Assembly (NCBI GenBank): GCA_900769635.1
Contig: CAAGHJ010000003.1
Coordinates: forward strand, 1-52,766
Direction: 5' to 3'
Source: Bacilli bacterium
GTDB taxonomy: Bacteria > Bacillota_I > Bacilli_A > RF39 > UBA660
Length of the DNA stretch: 52,766 nucleotides
Below are positions 16,580-24,473 of the stretch, piece after piece. How positions within the stretch are numbered: the first letter of the stretch is position 1; the number at the start of each line of letters is the position of its first letter. Made by a program: the position numbers and the translations under genes. Below the pieces are notes generated by a model. The model saw nothing but the letters and a program-made list of their open reading frames with translations. It was not told the DNA's origin and searched no databases.

Positions 16580-17803
16580 CTACAATTTTATGTATTCTAT
16601 ATATTCTTGTGCCATTCTTTTTGTACTTAAAAATTCGTAATCTTTTATATTAAAACCTTTTTTATATTTATCTATATCATTTGCAACTTTTAATATATTT
16701 TCTACAAATTCTTTCGTAGATTTATCTTTAACTTTTGCTCCCATTTCTTCTGCTAACTTAGGAGTTATATCGAGTATATCATCATAAGCTGGCTTTACGC
16801 CTATTATTCTTGAAGAATTTGGAAAAGTTTTTTCTAGCATAAAATCTGTCATTATAACTGGTTTTTCATTTAATAATGCTTCCATAACCGTTAATGGTAC
16901 ACCTGCTTCGTGTAAAGATGGTTGCAAATAGATATCACAGTTACTTCTTATAAAATCACCAACCTCTTCTTGAGGAATATAATTTAAAATTATTATATTA
17001 TTTTGTGCTTTTGATTCTTTTACTCTTTTTATAAATTTTTTATATAATTTCTTATCTAAAATTGGTCCTGCACAAATAAACTTGATTTTAGGATTAGTTT
17101 TTATTATTTCTTCAGCTATTCCTATAATTTCCATTTGATGTTTTCCGCATACGTATCCACCTATAGTCATACAAGTTATTTCATCTTTTTTAATTTTTAA
17201 TGTTTCTCTTGTAATGCTTGTTTTTTCACCTTTATATAAATTATCAAAATTTATTCCATTTAATATTAATTTAATATTGGAAATACCTGTCTTTTTTTGA
17301 AAATAGTCTTTACACCATTCAGATACGGCAATAATTCCATTAACAAAGTTTAATTTATATTTTAATTTTTTCCATTCTTCTTCTGTATACCATATATAGG
17401 TGTTATGTATAATATAATAATTTTTAAAACCTAATAATTTAAATAGTATCATATGAAAAGTACTAAAGTGATAAATTAAAGTACCTATGTTATTTTTTGC
17501 ACAATATTTTATCATTTCTATTACATCATAATACACTATCCTTAAATCTTTTGGTGTTTCGAGTTGTTGACACATAGGTCCCACGTGATTGCTGATACTT
17601 ATTACGGTTGATATATCGTTATTATCTTTAAATGTCTTGTAAACATTTGCAGCAACCTGTTCTAGTCCACCACTATAAAATGAGTCAACTACCTGAGCTA
17701 CACCCTTTTTTTTGCCATGAAATTTTATTCTATAATATAGTAGATAAAATAAAGTACCAATAAATTTAAAAATTCTTTTAATTTTATGGATTATTCTTCT
17801 CAT
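16580..17803 (-). CDS. Glycosyltransferase family 4 protein
   Basis: A 407-residue GT-B glycosyltransferase. The N-terminal domain opens with DSFYSGGLEQVAANVYKT near 41, the acceptor-side glycine loop of GT4. The C-terminal domain has CMTIGGYVCGKHQME near 211 and the donor-nucleotide motif LQPSLHEAGVPLTVMEAL near 293, with E-x7-E. The basic amphipathic N-terminus (RRIIHKIKRIFKFIG) suggests peripheral membrane attachment. Its ATG overlaps the stop of the preceding gene by four bases (ATGA). The substrate is unknown; the operon points to an envelope polymer. Confidence 0.88.
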   Translation of the reverse strand: MRRIIHKIKRIFKFIGTLFYLLYYRIKFHGKKKGVAQVVDSFYSGGLEQVAANVYKTFKDNNDISTVISISNHVGPMCQQLETPKDLRIVYYDVIEMIKYCAKNNIGTLIYHFSTFHMILFKLLGFKNYYIIHNTYIWYTEEEWKKLKYKLNFVNGIIAVSEWCKDYFQKKTGISNIKLILNGINFDNLYKGEKTSITRETLKIKKDEITCMTIGGYVCGKHQMEIIGIAEEIIKTNPKIKFICAGPILDKKLYKKFIKRVKESKAQNNIIILNYIPQEEVGDFIRSNCDIYLQPSLHEAGVPLTVMEALLNEKPVIMTDFMLEKTFPNSSRIIGVKPAYDDILDITPKLAEEMGAKVKDKSTKEFVENILKVANDIDKYKKGFNIKDYEFLSTKRMAQEYIEYIKL

Positions 17804-18942
17804 TGCTTGTCCCCCTTAAACATTTTTATAAATTCTTTTTTTCCTTTTTCGTGAATATCAATATATTTTTTTAACACTTCTTCATTATTATCTGCTATTT
17901 TAATTAATTCTTCTTTTGATAATAATTTTCCATTATTAAAATCGTCTAATGTAATGTATTTCATTCCTAAATCTATAAAATCACCAATTTTAGGGCTTAA
18001 AACAATTGGTACTATTCTATATTTAAAATAATCTGCTATTTTTGTTGGACAAGCAACATTGTTTACTGTTATATCATCTCTTAATACATATCCATAATGA
18101 GCTTTTGTATATACATCTTGGCATAAATCTTTGTATGATTTTGATCCAACTTCCAAATTTTCTTGTTTTGGAAAATTCCATGTTTCCCAAAATTCTTTTG
18201 GATTTGGACAATATACCATATAATTGGCATTATCTCTACAATTATAGATTGACTCTTGCATAAGTTCAATTTTCTGCCACTTCATTATTCCACCAGCATA
18301 AATTACATTTGGTTTGCCATTATTGAATTCTTTTTCTTTTGGAACTTCTGTATCATATTTAGATAAGTTACTATCAAATATTGGCATAATAATCGTTTTG
18401 GCTTTAAATTTTTTACCATACTTATTTTGTAAATGTTCTTTTATTTTATTTGTAACACAAATAAGACATTCTGCTTTTTGAACGGTTGCTTCCTCTATAT
18501 CTCCATACATTTGAGCATCTTCATATCTTCCATAAAGTGTTTCTTCTTCAGGAACAACACCGTGAACATCAACATATACCTTTACACCTGGTAATTTGAA
18601 AAATTTCTTTTTAACTTGCCATACAGAATGGCAATAAATTCGTCCACAAGCAATCATCAAGAGTGCTGTCAATATTTTTTGATTTCTTGAACCTGGTAAA
18701 TATCTTACAACTGTAGTATTTCTATCTTCGTGTTCTTCAAATTCTATACATTTTTTTTTTGTTTCATATGTAACATATACTTTATAGTAATCTTTAAACA
18801 GTTCATCTACGGCTTTAACTCTTTTATAGTAACCATCTTTTAATCTTTCTTCATTAAAGTATGGTGCAACTATTACTATTGATTTATTTTTTTTGAGTCT
18901 TTTTCGAACATTTAAAAATTCATTAAGAATTACTTTATTCAT
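17800..18942 (-). CDS. Putative GT-B glycosyltransferase
   Basis: A 380-residue protein from the ATG at 18942. That start is chosen because a longer reading frame has its GGAGG ribosome site inside codons 2-3; the chosen ATG follows that site and overlaps the ABC ATPase stop as ATGA. Visible: IVIVAPYFNEERLKDGYYKR near 27, VYVDVHGVVPEE near 128, AECLICVTNKIKEHL near 167, and VIYAGGIMKWQKIELM near 217, a typical start of the C-terminal Rossmann half. The usual GT4 E-x7-E motif is not clear, so the family is tentative. Position between the exporter and GT4 genes supports a role in polymer assembly. Confidence 0.68.
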   Translation of the reverse strand: MNKVILNEFLNVRKRLKKNKSIVIVAPYFNEERLKDGYYKRVKAVDELFKDYYKVYVTYETKKKCIEFEEHEDRNTTVVRYLPGSRNQKILTALLMIACGRIYCHSVWQVKKKFFKLPGVKVYVDVHGVVPEEETLYGRYEDAQMYGDIEEATVQKAECLICVTNKIKEHLQNKYGKKFKAKTIIMPIFDSNLSKYDTEVPKEKEFNNGKPNVIYAGGIMKWQKIELMQESIYNCRDNANYMVYCPNPKEFWETWNFPKQENLEVGSKSYKDLCQDVYTKAHYGYVLRDDITVNNVACPTKIADYFKYRIVPIVLSPKIGDFIDLGMKYITLDDFNNGKLLSKEELIKIADNNEEVLKKYIDIHEKGKKEFIKMFKGDKQ

Positions 18943-19724
18943 TTTTCCTCCCACACATTCATAAACTTTTTATACTCATTACATATTTCTTTTGTTTTAC
19001 CAATTTTTTTTACATGACCGTGATCTAGCCAAATTACTCTGTCACATAATTTTTCGATAGATTCTAAGGAATGGGAAACGTATAATACTGTTGTTCCTCC
19101 TCCTATCATAGAACGCATTTTATTTTCACTTTTAGCTTGAAAAGCAATATCTCCAACTGATAGTATTTCATCTACTATTAGTATTTCTGGGTCTACTACT
19201 GTTGCAACAGAAAAGGCTAATCTAGCAATCATTCCGGATGAGAAGTTCTTTACAGGAACATCTAGAAAGTCTTGTAATTCTGAAAACTCTACTATATCAT
19301 TAAATTTTTCATCTATAAAATTCTTAGAATATCCCATAACGGCTCCATTTAGATAAATATTTTCACGAGCTGAAAGATCACTATCAAAACCAGCTCCTAG
19401 TTCTATCATTGGACAAATATTTCCATAGGCTTTTACTGTACCTTTTGTTGGTTTCATAACGCCAGCTACTACCTTTAACAAAGTACTTTTACCAGCACCA
19501 TTGCTTCCAATAAAACCTACTACTTCACCTTTTTTTATTTTAAAATCTACATCTGTTAAAGCCCAAAATTCATTATCCTTTTTTTGAGCTTTTTTAGTTT
19601 TTCTTTTTTTAGGATCGAATGAATCTACAAAAAATTGTTTAAGACTAAAGCCTTTTTCAATTCCTAAATTAAATCTCATTGATACGTTTTCAACATCAAC
19701 CATTATATTATCTTTATCTTTCAT
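18939..19724 (-). CDS. tagH: Polysaccharide/teichoic acid ABC transporter ATPase
   Basis: ATP-binding subunit that powers export of the finished undecaprenyl-linked polymer. In 261 residues it has Walker A GSNGAGKS at 73-80, the Q-loop near MIELGAGF, the ABC signature SSGMIARLA near 163, Walker B ILIVDEILSVGD near 183 and the switch histidine in YVSHSLES. The FNLGIEKGFSLKQ start before the nucleotide domain is characteristic of the TagH/RfbE/Wzt group. It lacks the long C-terminal extension of Bacillus TagH and ends soon after the ATPase domain. It lies eight bases downstream of the permease gene. Confidence 0.93.
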   Translation of the reverse strand: MKDKDNIMVDVENVSMRFNLGIEKGFSLKQFFVDSFDPKKRKTKKAQKKDNEFWALTDVDFKIKKGEVVGFIGSNGAGKSTLLKVVAGVMKPTKGTVKAYGNICPMIELGAGFDSDLSARENIYLNGAVMGYSKNFIDEKFNDIVEFSELQDFLDVPVKNFSSGMIARLAFSVATVVDPEILIVDEILSVGDIAFQAKSENKMRSMIGGGTTVLYVSHSLESIEKLCDRVIWLDHGHVKKIGKTKEICNEYKKFMNVWEEK

Positions 19725-19732
19725 AAGTCCTC

Positions 19733-20518
19733 CTAAACGTAATATATAAATTTATCTTGATTCTTCTTAAATATGTACATACCTGCGAATAAAAATGATA
19801 AGGCAATTATAGCACAATATATAAAACAATTTATTCCTGGTACTTGGTTATATAGTATTATTTGTCTAGCAAATTCTAGGAACCAATACATTGGATTTAA
19901 TTTCATAAAAAATTGGAATTTTGCAGGTATAATAGCCACATCATACATTATTGGTGTAAGGTATGTCCATAGTGTTATTAACACTCCGTAAATGTAAAAC
20001 ATATCTCTCATAAATACGGAGATGGTTGCAAGTATAAATCCCATACCAACAGTAAAGAGAAATAGACATAAGAATACGTATGGTAATAATAAGTGATGAA
20101 TATTTACTCCTGTTCCGGTAATGAATATTATTGCATATAGTGGAATTAGTGTTAATAAAAAGTTAATTCCAACAAATATACATTTTGAAAGTGGAAATAT
20201 ATATTTGGGCATATATACTTTATTTATTAATGAAAAGTTGGCTACAATACTACTCATAGCTAAATTAGATGCTTCATTAAAATAGTTGAATAGTACAAGT
20301 CCGCTCATTAAGTATACTAAATAATTTACCCCTGGTGTTGAGAACTTAAATACATTAGTAAATACTATTGCCATAACAGCCATAGTTAATACTGGGTATA
20401 ATAAGCTCCATAGGACTCCTAAAAAGCTTCTTTTGTATTTTACTTTGAAATCTCTTGAAACTAGTTGTTGCAGTAAAAATTTATATTTATTGATGCTATA
20501 TGTTAAATTTTTTATCAT
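19733..20518 (-). CDS. tagG: Polysaccharide/teichoic acid ABC transporter permease
   Basis: Membrane subunit of the polymer exporter, 261 residues with six predicted helices and the ABC-2 pattern of the TagG/RfbD/Wzm group: LVSRDFKVKYKRSFLGVLWS at 18-37 (amphipathic entry helix) and a conserved LNPMYWFLEFAR near 207. It is the first gene of the leftward operon. The ATG follows GGGAAGTG and lies 24 bp downstream of the -10 box at 20542-20547. Confidence 0.93.
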   Translation of the reverse strand: MIKNLTYSINKYKFLLQQLVSRDFKVKYKRSFLGVLWSLLYPVLTMAVMAIVFTNVFKFSTPGVNYLVYLMSGLVLFNYFNEASNLAMSSIVANFSLINKVYMPKYIFPLSKCIFVGINFLLTLIPLYAIIFITGTGVNIHHLLLPYVFLCLFLFTVGMGFILATISVFMRDMFYIYGVLITLWTYLTPIMYDVAIIPAKFQFFMKLNPMYWFLEFARQIILYNQVPGINCFIYCAIIALSFLFAGMYIFKKNQDKFIYYV

Positions 20519-20541
20519 TTTTTCACTTCCCTTATATATTG

Positions 20542-20570
20542 ATTATAAAATAAATAAGTTAAGTAGTCAA
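20542..20570 (-). promoter_or_regulatory. Strong sigma-A promoter of the eleven-gene envelope operon
   Basis: On the minus strand, TTGACT (20570-20565), a 17-bp spacer and a consensus TATAAT (20547-20542). All eleven genes down to 7396 follow with overlaps or short gaps, and no obvious internal terminator was seen. Confidence 0.85.
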
Positions 20571-20631
20571 GGATTTGGGCAAGTATTTTGTCGGTTTAAC
20601 TGTTTTTTTTGAATTATTATTTTTATTTATA

Positions 20632-21876
20632 TTAATTTTTTATTATTTGAGCAAATTTATTTATTGTTATATCGCTTGTAATAGTATATCTTGGTATTTG
20701 GTATTTGTCAGTACCTACTTTTGCGTAGCCGTCATCAATGTAGCCAGCAAAGGCCATTTTAAAGCCTGCTTCTTTTAATATAGAAATTGAGTAGTTATTG
20801 TATTCATAGAATGGATAACAGAATATTTGGGAACCTCCTAATATAGTGCTACTTTGTTTTAAATCATCTAATAGGTATTCTTTATTTTTGCATTTAATTG
20901 CTCCTCCTTGACCATAAGGGCAGATATTTTGGGTGTGTAAATTATGGCCGTGAGAATGGAATTCTATATATTTACTTGGGGTATAGTTATCTGGTTTATA
21001 GGATGAGGTTATTAGAAATATAGTGGCGTTTAAGTTGTTTTTATCTAAGAGTTTTATGGCTCTATCTACCATTAATCCGTCATCAATAGTTATCATTACA
21101 CTATTTTGAGGAAGATTTATTTTTCCATCTATAAACTGTTCTAATTCACTAGTATTTAGAGTAAAATAATTGTTTTCTTTGAGGTATTTTATTTGCTGCT
21201 CAAAATCTTTAATGTTATGGCATATCGAATTTCGACACCATTTTTCACTTTCTTCATTTTCATCATAAAAGGAATGAAATGCTATTACTCTTATCTTAGA
21301 TGTACTGGGAATATTTTGGTTATTTTCTTTGATTATTTCTTGCACATCTTCTTTTAATATTTTTAGTAATTTATTGTTAAAATCAATATAATAAGCGTTT
21401 TCGTCTTTTTTTAATACTTTTAATTTATATGATTTTTTTAATTTATATAATGGGGTGTTATTATCGTAATATGTTGCATTTTCTTTGGTAATTATTGTTT
21501 CATTAAAGGGAATATAGTTTTTATATCTTTGGTCTATTTCTATTAACTCTTTGTCTGTTTTTTGGGCATCTTTATAGTTTATATAATACCCTTCTATTGT
21601 TTCTAATGGGAAGTATTTTGTATTTTCAGTTACTTGAAGGGAATTTAATTTTAGGATTTGAGAAGAGGTTAAAATACCTGCAATTATGTAATTGTTGTTT
21701 TCTTTTATATATAATTTGGTATCTTTTGGGACTAATATATTGGAACTATAGTGGGATAATATTTCTTGTTTTTGATTTTGATTATCTTTTATTTCTTTAT
21801 TGTTCATTGATATATTATGGATGATTATTATTGAGATAAATAAAAGGATAGTAATAGTTATTTTTGTTATTTTCAT
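20632..21876 (-). CDS. Membrane-anchored polysaccharide deacetylase
   Basis: A 414-residue protein with one N-terminal helix (about 7-24) and an outside domain. The C-terminal part (about 240-414) is a NodB/CE4 fold: VMITIDDG carries the catalytic Asp pair near 261, FHSHGHNLH near 307 supplies the metal histidines, and IFCYPFYEYN near 348 is motif 3. CE4 enzymes remove N-acetyl groups from peptidoglycan or polymer amino sugars. Residues about 40-230 match no family I recognise. It has its own AAAGGTGAT site and ATG, and faces the same way as the envelope operon but lies upstream of that operon's promoter. TIDDG instead of TFDDG and SHGHNLH instead of the usual HTxxH make the exact substrate uncertain. 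Confidence 0.85.
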   Translation of the reverse strand: MKITKITITILLFISIIIIHNISMNNKEIKDNQNQKQEILSHYSSNILVPKDTKLYIKENNNYIIAGILTSSQILKLNSLQVTENTKYFPLETIEGYYINYKDAQKTDKELIEIDQRYKNYIPFNETIITKENATYYDNNTPLYKLKKSYKLKVLKKDENAYYIDFNNKLLKILKEDVQEIIKENNQNIPSTSKIRVIAFHSFYDENEESEKWCRNSICHNIKDFEQQIKYLKENNYFTLNTSELEQFIDGKINLPQNSVMITIDDGLMVDRAIKLLDKNNLNATIFLITSSYKPDNYTPSKYIEFHSHGHNLHTQNICPYGQGGAIKCKNKEYLLDDLKQSSTILGGSQIFCYPFYEYNNYSISILKEAGFKMAFAGYIDDGYAKVGTDKYQIPRYTITSDITINKFAQIIKN

Positions 21877-22002
21877 TGTATCACCTTTTATAGTATTTCC
21901 ATTATTTATAGAATTATTAGGGTGTATATTTTTGTAAATTTGTAATATATTATTAACGGTTTTTGAAAAACTGTAAAGTATACTATGTAAAATTTTATTT
22001 TT

Positions 22003-22029
22003 TTAGCAATCTCTATTGACAATTGCTAA
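22003..22029. promoter_or_regulatory. CIRCE-like operator (HrcA site)
   Basis: TTAGCAATC, nine bases, AATTGCTAA. This has the size and spacing of the CIRCE element (TTAGCACTC-N9-GAGTGCTAA), with one mismatch in the left arm and two in the right. The arms remain complementary to each other (TTAGCAATNN with NNATTGCTAA). It covers the -35 box of the clpB promoter. HrcA is not in the window. Confidence 0.6.
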
Positions 22030-22043
22030 AATAGTGCTATAAT
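22016..22043 (+). promoter_or_regulatory. Sigma-A promoter of clpB
   Basis: TTGACA (22016-22021), a 16-bp spacer, and TATAAT (22038-22043) with an upstream TGC, giving an extended -10. The transcription start would lie just before the GAAAGGG ribosome site. Confidence 0.85.
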
Positions 22044-22069
22044 GGATAATTAGAAAGGGTGTGATATAT

Positions 22070-24184
22070 ATGAATATGAATATGGAAAATGATAATGTTA
22101 ATGTTCTTGAGAAGTATGGTAGAGACATTACAGAAAGTGCTAAAATTGGGAAAATTGATCCTGTTATTGGACGTGATGATGAGATACGTGATATTACAAG
22201 AATATTATCGAGAAAGACAAAGAATAACCCTGTTTTAATTGGTGAAGCAGGTGTTGGTAAAACGGCTATTGTGGAAGGACTTGCTAACAGAATTATAAAA
22301 AATGATGTTCCTAATAATCTAAAAAATAAGAGAATATGGGAACTTGATATGGCTAGTTTAATAGCAGGTGCTAAGTATAGGGGTGAGTTTGAGGAAAGGC
22401 TTAAGGCAGTACTTAAAGAGATTAAGGAATCTGATGGAGAGATTATTATGTTTATCGATGAGATTCATATGATTGTTGGTGCTGGTGCTGAAGGGGCTAT
22501 GGATGCTTCTAACATTCTTAAACCTATGCTTGCCCGTGGAGAGATTCTTTGTATTGGGGCTACTACTCTTAATGAATATAGGAAGTTTATTGAGAAGGAT
22601 AGTGCCTTAGAGCGTAGATTTCAGAAGATTATTGTTAAAGAACCTAGTGTTAATGATACTATAACGATTTTAAGGGGACTTAAATCTAGGTTTGAAGTGT
22701 ACCATGGTGTAAATATTAAGGATAGTGCTATTATCGCGGCAGCAACTTTATCTAACCGATATATTACGAATAGATTTTTACCGGATAAGGCTATTGATTT
22801 AATTGATGAAGCTTGTGCTACTATTAAGGTACAAATGGAATCTGTTCCGTCATCACTTGATGAACTTACTAGGCACATTATGAATTTGGAAATTGAGAAA
22901 GAGGCTTTAAAGAAGGAGAATGATGATTTATCTAAAAAGCGTAAAGAGGTTATTAATGAGAAACTTAATAAGCTTAAGGAGAAGGAAAGTGATTTAAGGA
23001 AGAAGTGGGAAGAGGAAAAGGCTATTAATACAAAGATTAGTAAGAAGAAAGAGGAGATTGATAGTGCTAAGTTTAGATTAGAGAAAGCTGAGAATGAGTA
23101 TAATTTAGAGGATGCTGCTAAACTTAGACATGGTACTATTCCTAGACTTGAGAAGGAACTTACAGAACTTCAAAAGGAAAATAAGTCGGATATTCTTAGT
23201 GATACGGTAGATGATAATGCTATTAGTGAGGTTGTTAGTAAGTGGACTAATATTCCTGTTAGTAGGCTTAATAATTCTGAAAGGGATAAGATTCTTAATT
23301 TGGAAGATAATATGAAGAAGATGGTTATTGGGCAAGATAAAGCTATTAAGCTTGTGGTTAGTGCTATTATTAGGTCACGTAGTGGTATTAAGGATCCTAA
23401 TAGGCCTATTGGTTCGTTTATATTTTTGGGCCCTACGGGAGTTGGTAAAACAGAGGTTGCTAAGAGTTTAGCTAAGGAACTTTTTGATGATGAAAAGCAT
23501 CTTATTAGGATTGATATGAGTGAGTATATGGAAAAGCATTCTGTTTCGAGATTAATTGGTGCTCCTCCTGGATATGTTGGTTATGATGAGGGAGGACAGC
23601 TTACGGAAGCTGTTAGGAGAAATCCTTATTCTATAGTGCTTTTTGATGAGATTGAGAAGGCTCATAAAGATGTTTTTAATATTCTTTTGCAAATTCTTGA
23701 TGATGGTAGGATTACTGATTCTAATGGTAGACTTGTTGATTTTAAGAATACGGTTATTATTATGACATCTAATATTGGTAGTCAATATATTCTTGATAAT
23801 CTTCCTAATAAGGACGCTTTGATTGCATCGGAGATTAGGACTTACTTTAAACCGGAATTTTTAAACAGAATTGATGAGATTATTACGTTTAATTCTTTAT
23901 CTAAGGATGTTACTTATAGTATTTTGGAAAAGTCTATTAAAGAGATTGAGGATAGACTTAAAGAAAAACAGATTAAACTTGATATAACTAAAAAGGCTGA
24001 GGACTTTATTATTAATGAGTCTTATGATGAGAAATATGGCGCAAGGGTTATTAAGAGATTTGTTGTTAAAAATGTTGAGACTTTGATTGCTAATCTTATT
24101 ATTAATGGTGAAATTAAGTATGGTGATAATTTGATTATTGATGCTAATAGTAAGGGTCTTAATGTGAATGTTAAAAGATCATAG
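22070..24184 (+). CDS. clpB: ClpB-type disaggregase lacking the N-terminal domain
   Basis: An AAA+ unfoldase of 704 residues that would pull apart aggregated proteins with DnaK. Two ATPase modules are intact: Walker A GEAGVGKT and Walker B MFIDEIH in the first, GPTGVGKTE and VLFDEIEKAH in the second. Between them (about 275-395) is the long coiled-coil middle domain typical of ClpB, with WEEEK and AAKLRHG landmarks. The second module has no (I/L/V)GF loop for ClpP, which excludes ClpC/ClpA. The protein begins almost directly at LEKYGRDITE, so the roughly 150-residue N domain of ordinary ClpB (about 860 residues) is absent, and no frameshifted remnant precedes it. The ATG at 22070 is preferred to the GTG at 22061, which overlaps the GAAAGGG site. 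Confidence 0.92.
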   Translation: MNMNMENDNVNVLEKYGRDITESAKIGKIDPVIGRDDEIRDITRILSRKTKNNPVLIGEAGVGKTAIVEGLANRIIKNDVPNNLKNKRIWELDMASLIAGAKYRGEFEERLKAVLKEIKESDGEIIMFIDEIHMIVGAGAEGAMDASNILKPMLARGEILCIGATTLNEYRKFIEKDSALERRFQKIIVKEPSVNDTITILRGLKSRFEVYHGVNIKDSAIIAAATLSNRYITNRFLPDKAIDLIDEACATIKVQMESVPSSLDELTRHIMNLEIEKEALKKENDDLSKKRKEVINEKLNKLKEKESDLRKKWEEEKAINTKISKKKEEIDSAKFRLEKAENEYNLEDAAKLRHGTIPRLEKELTELQKENKSDILSDTVDDNAISEVVSKWTNIPVSRLNNSERDKILNLEDNMKKMVIGQDKAIKLVVSAIIRSRSGIKDPNRPIGSFIFLGPTGVGKTEVAKSLAKELFDDEKHLIRIDMSEYMEKHSVSRLIGAPPGYVGYDEGGQLTEAVRRNPYSIVLFDEIEKAHKDVFNILLQILDDGRITDSNGRLVDFKNTVIIMTSNIGSQYILDNLPNKDALIASEIRTYFKPEFLNRIDEIITFNSLSKDVTYSILEKSIKEIEDRLKEKQIKLDITKKAEDFIINESYDEKYGARVIKRFVVKNVETLIANLIINGEIKYGDNLIIDANSKGLNVNVKRS

Positions 24185-24210
24185 CTTATTGATGCTATGA
24201 TCTTTTTTCT
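24173..24210. terminator. Bidirectional terminator, clpB / yutD
   Basis: A 13-bp stem (24173-24185 with 24194-24206), an 8-nt loop and a run of T. It overlaps both stop regions of the converging genes. Confidence 0.85.
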
Positions 24211-24464
24211 ATTATATAGTACTTGCACTCGGGGGCACAGTACTCTTTTAGGTATTTTTCGACGTTATCGTAATTGTTGTATTTGTTTACTTTGGGACTG
24301 TTTTTTTTACAGAAGCCTTTTAGTCTAAGGGTATTATAGGCTATGTCCCCTACTATATAGTCGTAATCGTAGAAGTAGTCTGTGAATTTACTTAAGAATT
24401 CTTCTTCGTTAAAGGCTTCTCTATAGTTTTTTATTACTTCATATATATTGTTGTTTATTTTCAT
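24195..24464 (-). CDS. yutD: YutD family protein (DUF1027)
   Basis: An 89-residue protein matching the YutD family: EEFLSKFTDYFYDYDYIVGD, then LRLKGF near 47, and the C-terminal EYCAPECKYYIIEK with two cysteines near 75-80. YutD is widely conserved in Bacilli and has no firm biochemical role. The ATG follows TAGGAGG. It starts nine bases after the stop of the glycoside-hydrolase-like gene and is probably co-transcribed with it. Confidence 0.85.
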   Translation of the reverse strand: MKINNNIYEVIKNYREAFNEEEFLSKFTDYFYDYDYIVGDIAYNTLRLKGFCKKNSPKVNKYNNYDNVEKYLKEYCAPECKYYIIEKRS

Positions 24465-24473
24465 TTTGTCCTC

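Noticed and set aside
22621..23785. Several open frames antisense to clpB
   Set aside because: No ribosome sites and no recognisable motifs; the clpB reading frame is continuous.
22070..24184. ClpC identity for the AAA+ protein
   Set aside because: The long middle domain and lack of a ClpP-binding loop fit ClpB.
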